Assembly (NCBI RefSeq): GCF_037038585.1
Contig: NC_092521.1
Span: 50,724,398 to 50,788,397, forward strand
Source of the DNA: Patagioenas fasciata
Lineage: Eukaryota > Chordata > Aves > Columbiformes > Columbidae
DNA length: 64,000 nucleotides
Direction of reading: 5' to 3'
Positions 48,901 through 59,255 of this stretch are shown here, in pieces. Position 1 is the stretch's first letter. Each line of letters begins with the position of its first letter. Under the pieces are notes generated by a model that was not told where the DNA came from, did not search any database, and saw nothing but the letters and a program-made list of their open reading frames with translations. Made by a program: the position numbers and the translations under genes.

Positions 48901-51900
48901 AAGTGGTTATTCCATTTCTACAAGCTTACAATATTTTCATTTGGCCAGTCCTACAGGTCACACAGATTTTCAGAGCCTGAGGCATCTCTACACTTTAGCA
49001 AAGATCCTGGACCATCTTTGAGTGGAAATCAGGGGAGCGGGAATGGAAGACTGCTTGTCTGAGCACAGATTTGGCCTCAATTTGGCCTATATTCAGGATG
49101 TGTGCAAAGAACTCTCCGACACCTGGGAAATCAGAGCTGTTTGGCCAGAGGCAGCCATGGCACTAATTTTAGCAAAGCAGAAATTGCCCACAAAGACAGA
49201 GTGGTGAGCAGTAATCCAAGAAGGAGACCTAGAACAAAAACGGTGGAGAGCACCTCCCAACACACAGTTCTTCCTAACCAGAGCTATCAGGAGATAGCTG
49301 GGGATCCTGGAGAGATCCTCTTTTTTCAGCTGGCACTTTGTCCAGGCAGAGTTTGAACTTCTCCCACACCAGCTATGGGATGCCCTTAGCCAGCTGCTGT
49401 CCTCAGCAGTGAGTCCCGTGCCTTTGGGCTTGTTCAGTGTGTAGGACAGTCTTGTTGTGCCTATGCTCTTGGCCTGATGTTTTCGGATGTCCCTTAGAAA
49501 CCTGCTGTGCACAAACAGGCCAGTTCTGCAACACAAGTTTCCTTCTGGACAAAATCACTTCTCTCTGTTTTCTATTGACGAATGCTCCTGAGCTGAACAT
49601 GGCCTTTTTATTCGCCCCTCTGGAGGATGACATGTCACTGCACAAAGGCAGCCCTACTCCTCTCAAATACCAATAAGCAGCGTCAACAGGACATGCGCAG
49701 CATGCTGTTGGGCAATCCAGGTTTTGAGATACTAGAGACAGAGTTTTTTTAGAAATGGCTTGACAGTGATCAGTTGTCACAGTATTCCGGAAGAAAACTT
49801 AGGGACCGTCAAGTGAAGTTGATAGGAACCGGGTTCATGGCAAGCCAAAAGGGGTGGTGCTTCTTGCAGCAGATGCTAGATCTATGCAATTCCTTGTCAA
49901 ATGACCCTGTGGATGCACACAGTTTACATGGGCTCAGGGGCAACAGGACAAGCCCTGGACAAGAGACACTGCAAGCTACTACGCAGACAAACTGCAGTGG
50001 CTAGGAAAGTCCAAAACATTCTGAGCTGAAACTGGTCAGAGTGTGCAAGGGAATTAAAGGAAAATATTATACATAATTGCCCTATTCCTATGCTCCCCAA
50101 GCATGTAACCAGTTTTTTGTAACCAGTTTTAGAGACAGAGTATTGGGCTAGAGGGATCCTTGGTCCAAACCAGTACATTCACGTGGATGTTTTCCCTACA
50201 GAAAATTAGATGGCTAAATGCCTTTTTCTTTTTTTTTTCTTTTTTTTTTACCACCTAGGTAGGATATAATAAATAGAAACAGAAATACGGATTAAATCTT
50301 GAACCTTTTACTTTCTTGAGCAGAAGCCACTCCTACTCCCATTATTTCACAACTAGTTATGGAGACTAGCTAAAACCAGACTGAGAAGGTGAAGGTAAGG
50401 AATCTCAGCTGCTCTCAGCAGTGTTACAAGGCAAGACTATAATCATGCTAAAAATGGTCATGATCATATCGACCAATAGTCAACATGAAATCAACAGATG
50501 TTGATTTTCCAATGTGTAGAAACAGTGATTTTCCTACTGTATGGCAAGATGAATAGGTCATCAAACAGCAAACACCATGTCATGACATATGAAGGTCTGT
50601 CTGCTCTGGGAAACCAGGAGCTCCTGCCCAGCTTTCATGGTGACTGTGCACATACATTTATTTTGTTTTTTTCTTATTTGGTTATTGTGCAGGTTTCTGG
50701 AGCCCTTGTCAAGCATGAAGTCTCACAGATAGATGGACAGCCACAGTGGCAGCAACTTAAATGGCTCCAGTAAAGACAGCGCTTAGTGTTACTAGGTGAG
50801 ATGAGCAGGACTTAGTAAGGCCATGCTTTTTAGCCCTAATGTCATCATCTGCATTTAGCCCAGCATCCAGCTAGACAAACACAGAATTAGCTAGCGATAG
50901 GAAAGATGTATTTATTCTCTAACACAACAGTCAATGTACTCAGGACATAGGCCTTCAACACAGGACACATCAGACACCAAAGAAAAGGTAACATTTCAGC
51001 CAATGTTGTGCAGCTGGTCCAAACACAGAAGCGTAATTCCTGCTGGGGTCATTTAGCACTTAAATGTAACCAGTAAGCAAGTGAGAAACAGAATGTCCAT
51101 CTCTGATTTAAAAGCAATGCTTGAACCTGGCACAGCAGAAACAATGGGCTGTTTCCCAAGAGGAGATCAGGTATGTTTATTTTACTGAAATATATGGGTT
51201 TGTGACAATCAAAAGCAGATGTTCATTAACAGGCAGAGACGCAGGTAGGTTTCCAAGGCATAAAGCATGAGGCAAAACATTCAGTCTCCTGTCTTGCACC
51301 TGAATCTGCCCAGCCCCTTAAATCAGTTTTCAATAATGTGTTTTGATTTTCATGTTTTTAGGTAACAGCTACAGAGATTCTGCTCCTACTAGTCTTGCAG
51401 AACAAGTACTTTGGAGATCATTTTGATTCCTATTTCAGGATATTTCCCATTTGTTTCCCTCTAACTTGACCTGGGATCTGGAACTGGATTTGAAATCTGA
51501 TATCTGAAGATGTGCAGAGCTGAGAGACTTCTTTTATAAACCTACTGCATCCTTCAGCCTGGATCTGAGTTCCTTCAGAGCTTGTGTGTACTCAGATCCC
51601 ATGTTCAGTACAGAGGGATCCCTGTGGACATGTTACTCCTTATATAGCTCTTATGAGTCTCCTGATAGTTTGGAACTCCCTTGCTGGAGGTGAGTGATGT
51701 CACATCACACCAGGGCAACCTTATTTCAAGCAGGAACTGTCAGCAGCACCAGTGCAAGGTCAGCCCCTTAGGTTGTTCCTTTCAGGAAACTACTCCTCCA
51801 GACACCCTTACTCTAAACAAACCCCCTGAAATCCATGTGCTGCAGCATTCCTCCATTCGCTGGCGTCATGAAGACTGGCAAAAAAATGCCATGGCAGCAA

Positions 51901-53769
51901 AAGCTAGCAGACTGCCAGACCAAATCAAGCCCCATTTTCCTTTGTACAAGGACAACTTCAAGATAACTTTGCAGTTGGCTGAATTTCTCTTTCCAAACAG
52001 TGCAACGGAGTATCAGCTAAAGAAAGTCTCAGGAGTGTTTTTGCCAGAGAAATTGAGTGATGGGACCTCTAACTGGATTCAACACACCCGCAAAATAATT
52101 ATTTTTATCAGCTGGCCCTCAGCATGCCTATAGGATCATGGGTTTTAATTTTTGTCTAAAAGTGCATATGAACAACAGTTCCAAACCAAACTGAGGTTCT
52201 CAGATTGCAGATCAGTTACTTGAGTGCTTTAGAAATGAAAAACAAAGAAGAGAAACAGGGTGGATTTTGACTCGTGAAAATTCCCCAAATGGTATTCTGC
52301 ATTCGTTATCCTTCATTTAAAAGCCTGAGACATCTCTGTCCGCCCTCTCACATGGTTCATGCTCCCAGAATGCAGGGGCTCTCAGACCAACACAGCTGGT
52401 TGCCCACTAGACTGTGACCTAGGAGTTATCCACAGTAGAAACACACATGAACTCACCTTGCAAAACAGCTCTGAAGGGGAGGGGACCCAGCTCCTCAGCT
52501 GCTGCATTTTGGTGATAACGGTCACAGTAGCAGAATCCTAGTCCTAACTCCTACAAAAAATTCCAGCTATGCAATTATACAACATGTGATACCTGGGACA
52601 TAAAAGGTAATAATATTGGCTATCTGAAGTGGTAATGACTAATTAAAGGTCCAAGGCTGAGTTCTGGTTCTCATCAGCAGATGGTCCTGGGTGTCTGCTG
52701 CCCTGAGAGGGGGGTGGTAGAAAGGAGCTTGAGGACAGCTTAGAGAAGGACTCTAGGAACCCAGGGACTCCTTGTGGGCCAAGAACCTCTTCAGTGTCCC
52801 CCTACACATGGTGTAGAGTAGCATTTTGGCAAGGTCAGGGAGCAATGGGCATGTAGGTTGTTTGTCTACACCTGGCACAGACCCCGAGGCCACATGAGTG
52901 GGAAGTAGGTCTATTGTCCACATCCACAAGGGACGCAGGAGCTGGAGTCTGAGCCACGGAGAAGACTCTGTATCCTCAGCTCTGCTCTGCTTCCGTTGCC
53001 TAATCCCTGCGCTGCGGACCATGGGACAGGGGTAACAAAGTTAAAACAGGTATTTGACACCACAAACCTTATTTCACTGTGTTATGAAAAGTCACACAGG
53101 GCAGACTTTATTCCAAAGGCTCAGTATCCAGAACAAACACGCTGCTGTAATCTTTAGCAAATACATTTTTGCTTGCACAATAAATCTGTTCAGAAATCAC
53201 ACATTTCCATTCAAACTAGTCACTAAAGAATCACGTGTTGGGGCCTATCTCTGCTTGGTACTGACGCTGCATAAGCAGAGAATCACGTGCCTTCATGAAA
53301 AAATATCCCCCATCTTAAGGCGGGCCTTGGCTCAGGGTCACATAAGACTCATCCACGTTTTGTATTGTGTTTCCTCTTCTTTCTTCACCAACCAGTCTCG
53401 AAATATGTCACTTCTGTGCAAGCAGAGAAACATACACCACAAATACACACCAAGTGGATGTATCTACGTTGGGAAATAAAATGGGCCAGGGAACAGTCAG
53501 AGAGGAAGTACTGTAAAGCACAGCCTATGTCCCGCCAGCTAAGCTCTCTTACCCTCCAAAGCAGGGGGTCAGCAATCCAAACCAGGACCAGTCCTTGGCC
53601 CAGCTGCTGTTCCCTAAGCATGAGCAGCAGCATTGCCCATGTCCTGGCACTGGTGAGATACTACCAAAGTCCACCAGCTGGGACATCACCTGGGACCCGG
53701 AAGATATTCAGGAAATGTCTTCTTTGTTAATGACTCCTGTGAGATTTCAGAAAAACTTTAGAGGCTTTC
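45913..53769. other. Noncoding stretch, no gene seen
   Basis: Mostly AT-rich unique DNA. The frames at minus 49093-49536 and plus 51681-52133 (147 and 150 codons) lack domains, splice context or compositional support. 47.2-48.3 kb is AT-rich and holds an octamer-type motif. A T-rich tract occurs at 50226-50250, and a short tandem copy of GTAACCAGTTTT at 50105-50131. Confidence 0.5.
48012..48024 (+). promoter_or_regulatory. Octamer plus homeodomain-type motif
   Basis: TAATTATGCAAAT joins a TAATTA homeodomain word to a perfect ATGCAAAT octamer (48017-48024), the classical POU-domain site, with a further GTAATTG ten bases downstream. It lies in an AT-rich, frame-free block (47.85-48.26 kb), the usual setting of developmental enhancers. 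Such short motifs occur by chance, so the call depends on conservation. Confidence 0.3.
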
Positions 53770-53825
53770 TTATCCCTGCTGATCTATAAAATGGGGATAA
53801 TAAGCCCCTCTGTATATCTCAGCAG
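53770..53825 (+). repeat. MIR-like SINE remnant (possible)
   Basis: The words CTATAAAATGGGGATAATAA and CTCTGTATATCTCA correspond to the MIR segment CTGTAAAATGGGGATAATAA...CCTACCTCAT. The match is strong over 20 bases and poor elsewhere. The upstream tRNA-like part of a SINE is not visible. Confidence 0.4.
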
Positions 53826-56450
53826 TGGAGGGAGGACCAAGCATTTCCCACCTTGGATAGTAATGAGAAAGCACATGAGTATTCTGGCTGTAAAACCAGG
53901 TTTATCCCATTGTGTTTGATAATTTTCAGTTGAACAGAGAATAAATACTGGTTTAAGTGGGCCTAATTCATAATCAGAACAGAATGCTTTAAATTACAAA
54001 TGAAGGCAGTCATCTGTGTTGGAAACATGCATTTTTGAGACAAACAGGAATGCATACCTTTAAAATATATAGTTAAAAATATTTTGCCATATTCTGAATT
54101 TAAGTGCTTTGCATTTTATTTCCTATTGATATATATCTGTTTTCTTTTTTAATTTGTGTGAGCAAAATATGATTATCCATTCTGTTTCTATGACCTACTT
54201 ATTGCTGTTATCTGGAATGATACCATTACCTGAACTTCAGAAAAGAGAGGCTACAACTTCCTTGTATTGAGGAACCTAATAAATGGGGTGGAAAAAAAAA
54301 ATCAGGAAGTGCTTTTATTCAGTACTGTGGATTTAAAGATTTTTCCAGTCCCTCAATTGTCCAGAAATATACGTGAGACAGACCTGTAGCTGGAAAGAAA
54401 CAAAATGAAATGCACAGGATGAAACAGAGAGAGAGGGACAAAAAAAGAGAGGGAGAGGAAGAAGGAAGGAGGGAAAGCAAGCAAGAAGGAACCACTCAGG
54501 CTGATGTTCCCTTCTTGCTCATGCATCCATGTGCCACTATGGCACTTACCAGTCTGCAGCTCTGCTGGATGCAAAGCACCCTTAATTTTCAAAATTCGGT
54601 ACTGAGCATCCTCCAGATTTTGCAGCCCATATGTAAAGCTACATAGAGATGATGTGCTTGAAATGCATAGTTTAGTTGCAGCTCTTCCAACCTACCGGGC
54701 CTTTCCCTTATACATACAGTAGATCCTCACTGAAAACCTGAAAGGTATCTATGTTGTCCAGCCAGGGGCTATATTTCCACCTTCAGGGAAGGTGTAAGAG
54801 TGAAGGAAGCATGGTGGAAAGCTGTTATTTTCTGAATAGTTCACCACCCCCAGCAGGGATATACCTCTGGATAATGTAGGTTGCATAGGTATAGGCTTTC
54901 CTTTGAAATTTGTACACTAGACTGCTCTGTGAAAAAGCTTCCACACAGCAGCGAGACTTTTGCAAAGGCTGGTGTATGAAAGACTTTCAAATGCATACGT
55001 GTCATGGTCGTGGGAAGCCATAAATGCAAGACTACATCCTCTGCTGCAGTGGGTTCACAAAACTGCAGTGATGCTGGGAGATGGAGAATGCTTGACACCA
55101 GGTGAGGGTCAGCTGCAAAATATCTGTTTTTCCACGTGGAAGAGTTAACTGGAAAGACGGTTAAAGAACAATATTCCATGACGTCAGTGATGTTTATGAC
55201 ATGCCCTTTAATTACCCTTACCAGTAGAACAGCTTGTGCACTTTAGTACCACAGAGTAGGGCATACTTCAAAGAAAATAATAGCTCTGTTGATTAGCTAA
55301 TATGCTATCAGCAAATTCAAGGAGGTTTTCACAATTACGGACTTTAAATAATAATAATGCTAATCAAAAACATCTTGCATGCCTCAGGTCTACTGCTCAA
55401 CTTTTGAAACAACGGAACTCTCACATTCATTCTTTTAATTACCTGCTCTGTATTTATTAATAGAAGGTTGCTGTCCTGTTCCCTGGTTACATAGTTAATT
55501 CATAGAAGCACAATATTACACACAGAGGAATTAATATAATCATATCTGTGGTTGGAAAATGAACCCTCCTTCTCCATAGGGCCAGGGAAGCCTTCTCCTC
55601 ACCCACTCTGTTCAAGCCTGCTGATGAGGCTGAAGACAGAACCACTGACAAGCTCAGGTGATTAAGAGAGCTTGGATAGTCACTACAGTCTCTACTCAAT
55701 GCTTTCACCTTCTCTGCTTCCATAGTGAAGCCCTCTCTTTGTTCACAGTGATTTTACCAAGAAGGTCCTTTTAATCCGGCCTCTTTTTCCTCTACACATC
55801 TCTAAACTCATACAGACTTTTTGGGCCAGGTTCTGCCCTTCTGGAGGACTTCTTCATGGGGGCATCTGTCTTCAGGACAACAAGCGGCCACAGTGTCTGT
55901 GGGTATCTCTAAAAAGTCTCCTCTGCAAGCTGAACAAATGCAGACTACACCAAAATTACTGCAAAATTACCGCAACAAGAAGTACAACAAATTATAAATT
56001 TCCCTGAGCTCCACTAAGAAGTTTGCCATTGGAAAATGTGTATTACAAAATAAAACAAAAAATTCTAAGCATTTTCTCAACCAAAGAGGTTTTTCAAGAT
56101 GTTTGTATTCCTGTCAAATGAGCCTGGTTGTGATGAAAATGACATTTTTTCAAAAACCAGCTGCTTTAAACTCATGAAATGAGAATAACAAATGGAATCT
56201 CTTCAAAACCTTTGCTGTAAAGACTAAATTTTCTGATCACACAACAGCTTCTGGTTCATGATGCTCTTCTCCTGTGCTGCAGCTGTCCTCAATCTCAAGT
56301 CTTCTCCCTAAAAAGGTGTGTGCCCACTGCCTTCTGTTGCAATGTCTTTTATTAGCAGAGCTCCATCTGGCCATTACTACCTTGCTCCCCTCTCACTCAT
56401 GCTGAGCAGGCAGCACACATTTTTTTTAAACAGAGTGGGTATTCATTCTC
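53826..56450. other. Noncoding stretch, no gene seen
   Basis: AT-rich unique DNA with a purine tract near 54.45 kb and an AATAAA-plus-A10 coincidence at 54278-54301. Short frames only; none has domain or splice support. Confidence 0.55.
54421..54490. repeat. GA-rich purine tract
   Basis: About 70 bases of nearly pure G and A, including (GA)n and GGAA/GAAG units. Probably a decayed microsatellite. Confidence 0.75.
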
Positions 56451-56531
56451 ATTACACAGGCCATTTTTGCTTGAGACAGAACTTCTGGGCCCAAAGTACA
56501 AGCTCCCTCCATTCCAGGTGGTCATTGTGCT

Positions 56532-56558
56532 CCTCCACCACCACATAGGTGGTGGAGG
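56532..56558. repeat. Hairpin, 11-bp perfect arms
   Basis: CCTCCACCACC (56532-56542) pairs perfectly with GGTGGTGGAGG (56548-56558) around an ACATA loop. The GC-rich stem and 5-base loop would be stable in single-stranded DNA or RNA. Confidence 0.85.
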
Positions 56559-56565
56559 TGGGCAT

Positions 56566-56592
56566 GTGATGCTTGTGATGCATGTGATGCTT
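56566..56592 (+). repeat. 9-bp tandem repeat, three copies
   Basis: GTGATGCTT, GTGATGCAT and GTGATGCTT stand head to tail directly after the hairpin, followed by a partial GATGCC. Short minisatellite-like expansion. Confidence 0.85.
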
Positions 56593-57065
56593 GATGCCCA
56601 ACAGCGAGGGGTAGACATGCCCTCCCCCACGTACAGGTGGTAATCTGGACTTCTGATGGCCAAGATTACCTGATAGTTGTGACACCTGGCAAGACCCTGA
56701 ACCACAGACTGCCCCACTTAAACCATCTGGGAAAGCTAGCCAAAGCATGTCCTGAATTCCTCTGCATTTCATGAGGCTCCTCCCAATGGCTGGGGCTTGA
56801 TCTAGGTGGTTGCCTTAGGTACTCTCATTAATTACAAAGGTGTCAAACACACGCTCCTTGCCTTTGTAGTGAACACAGCTTTTACATTGAAACAGACAGT
56901 TTGCTGCTTCCCATGTGCTTGCCTGTTTTAGCTGGCCATAATTTAGGGCTGGGCTCATTGTTTTAAAAGGTCCTTATAAGTCAGAGCCCACCTCTGCCAC
57001 TGATCTGTAAGGAGTTTCACTCCTGACTGCAAGGGGAGCAAGAGCAGGCCTAGGGCTGAGAGAGA

Positions 57066-57379
57066 TAAAAGGGGCCTGTAAGAAAAATTGGGGCAGCCTT
57101 TTTAGCAGGGCCTGTTACAATAGGACAGGGAGTAATGGTTTTAAATTAAAGGAGGAGAGATTCAGGCTGGGCATGTGGAAGACACTTTTTGTGCTGAGGG
57201 TTGTGTGAAACACTGGCCCAGGTTGCCCAGAGAGGTGGTGGATGCCCCATCCCTGGAAACATTTGAGGCCAGGCTGGACGGGGCTCTGATCAACCTGATC
57301 TAGTTGAAGATGTCCCTGCTCATTGCAGGGCGGGTGGACTAGATAACCCTTCTCACCCAAACTATTCTATGATTCTATG
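57066..57379 (+). mobile_element. CR1 LINE 3' end with intact octamer tail
   Basis: About 314 bases in sense orientation. Recognisable blocks are GGGCCTGTAAGAAAAATTGG, TAGGACAGGGAGTAATGG, CAGGTTGCCCAGAGAGGTGG, GATGCCCCATCCCTGGAAAC, GAGGCCAGGCTGGACGGGGC and GACTAGATAACCCTTCTCAC. The element ends exactly at the diagnostic ATTCTATGATTCTATG repeat (57363-57379 region). It is the best-preserved CR1 here and covers the end of ORF2 and the 3' UTR. It is 5'-truncated and not mobile. Open frames across it on the minus strand are CR1 antisense, not genes. Confidence 0.95.
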
Positions 57380-58839
57380 GGATACAGAAGATCTCAGTGC
57401 CTCTCTGTGTGGACCGAGAGGCAAGGTTAAGTTTTCTCAGAATCACGTATGACTGACCTCACAGGCGCTGCCCCTCACCTCTGTCACTGATCTGAAGATG
57501 GACCATCATCCCAGTGCTTCTTTTTTTAAGAAACATCTATTCAGGCAGAATAGAACAACTACAGATGAGTGTGGCTTGCACTAGAAGAAGGACAGAAGTA
57601 TAAATGATCTAATTTTGAGAAAATGAAGGCACGTGCAAACACACACATACAGAAGATGGGGGACCCGAGCCTGCAAGAGGTCCTTGCAAGCTTGATGAAG
57701 GCCCATTTCAACTTCTTGATCCTCGGGCACCTTGAGTCACAGAGAGCAGAGGCTGCCTGCAAGCAACTCCTCATGGTGCTTCTACAGCTTCATTGCTGAA
57801 GGTGAGGCACAGAAAATCTCCCCTCCAGCAGACCTTTCATCACAGCAAGGCCACTCCTGTCCTTGGTGCAGAAGGAGAGGGACACACGTCTGCCAAGCTT
57901 CTGCTAATACCTTCAGAGTGTGAATGCTCACCAGGGTCTGTCCAGCTAGTTTGGGGTCCTCTGTGCTGCAAGGAGATCAGAGAACTGACCAGCCAAACAA
58001 ACAAGGCACATGCTCTCCCCCTCATGCCACAAGGCTGAGTCCTTTGTAAGCAAGGCACAAAGAGCAGCATTATTTTTTAAAAACATTATTTATTCCCATG
58101 AGCAAAACAAGTAGGATTTGGATCACAGTTAGTGTTTGGTGCACCACAGAACCCTATCATTGCACTCCCTATTGTAAAATCAACATGTTTGCAAGATACT
58201 CCACACGCCTCTGTTTATTCTTCAGGCTGTGATCTTCACAGCATCAAAAGGTCACAGACCCAAAGCCTGCAGATCACAGCCTTCAGAGAAGCTTTTCTTC
58301 TTGCTTGTCCAAGAAGCTACTCACCAGGCCCTGACTGTGTGCTATGTTGTAAGAGGGCACAGATTTTCAGGGCTTTTTTGTTCAATTTTGAAGCACGGCC
58401 TTTTCTTCTGTGTGACTCAGGATGTATTTAACAGGAAACAATAAAGATGCAGGATGGTTTTGAAGAGGAAGTAGGACATTTTAGGTAGGCAAAAAATAAT
58501 TGCTTACGCTGAAACTGGGTCAAAACACCACAGTGTTTACCACAGCTCTCAGGAAGAGTGCCATGGGGGTTTTAATAACAACAAAAATTCAAGATCTCAG
58601 CATTGGGTCTTATCCCAATAATTAATATGGTTTCAGACCAAATGGAAACTAATCTGTTCTATAAGTCACGATGCAGCAGATGTAACCCACTCAAGTCCTG
58701 AACCCTGTCACTTTTGGTCAACTAAAGCTGTTCTTGCAGCCAGCTTCAGTTGCAAAGGCATGAAGAGATTGAGCACTCATCTTCATCCCTTGCTGTCACT
58801 TCCATTGTTGTTTACGTTCATTGTTTCACCTGAAGCTAA
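57380..58839. other. Noncoding stretch between two CR1 copies
   Basis: Unique DNA with short overlapping frames on both strands. No motif, splice-bounded exon or RNA gene is recognised. Confidence 0.6.
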
Positions 58840-59255
58840 TTTACCTTTTGAATTAAACCATTTTCACCTTCTGGTCACTAGATCTCGTAATGTCTTTCTC
58901 TGCAAAGTCAAAGGCCTGTTGTCACCTACCTTTTTCTCTCCGTGAAGGGACTTAGTACACCAGTCACCTTTTAGTCTTCCTCTGGATACTCTAAGCACCC
59001 TCTGGTCTTTAAACTTGTCAAGGACAGACATTTTCCCTAGACCTTGAATAATTCTGTGACTCTTTTCCCTATCCTCACCAATTTTTCAACATCCTTTTCA
59101 AATGTGGATGACAGATCTGGATGCAGCAGCCCAAAGCAAAATTACCTCCCTACTCCTACTCGTATTTTCCTGTTTATTTGTTCAAGCAGCACATTAACAC
59201 TTTTGGTTACTAAATTGCTCTGACAGCTTTTGTTTGACTATGTGTCCACGCAGGC
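58840..59255 (-). mobile_element. Ancient CR1 copy, ORF2 end region
   Basis: Reading the plus strand gives TTCACCTTCTGGTCACTAGA, TCTCGTAATGTCTTTCTCTG, GACCTTGAATAATTCTGTGA, CAATTTTTCAACATCCTTTT, GTGGATGACAGATCTGGATG and CCTCCCTACTCCTACTCGTA, in the order found in the reversed consensus of old sauropsid CR1 elements. The sense strand (minus) therefore covers the tail of ORF2 after the reverse-transcriptase domain, where intact copies encode a conserved KLE..QRRATK-type segment. Many substitutions and indels mark it as much older than the copy at 57 kb. It lacks the 3' octamer end and has no coding potential left. Confidence 0.85.

Larger units (their letters stand above)
56452..56814 (-). pseudogene. 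Unrecognised minus-strand frame, possible pseudogene
   Basis: A stop-to-stop frame of about 120 codons. The composition looks protein-like, with a hydrophobic start (MLWLAFPDG), a His/Met-rich middle and a charged Trp-containing end (VEEHNDHLEW). An overlapping frame on the same strand is also open for about 100 codons, so a frameshift inside an old coding copy is conceivable. The His/Met-rich part is produced by a 9-bp tandem repeat, which weakens the case. No family, domain or splice site is recognised. Chance is a serious alternative. Confidence 0.15.

Noticed and set aside
49093-49536. 147-codon minus-strand frame
   Set aside because: Overlaps plus-strand frames over the same bases and shows no family features.
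51681-52133. 150-codon plus-strand frame
   Set aside because: No recognisable motif, splice context or start-site support.
54278-54301. AATAAA followed by A10 as a retrocopy tail
   Set aside because: The A run is short and the hexamer-to-tract spacing is only eight bases; most likely coincidence.
57115-57360. 81-codon minus-strand frame
   Set aside because: Lies wholly within the plus-strand CR1 copy and is antisense of that repeat.
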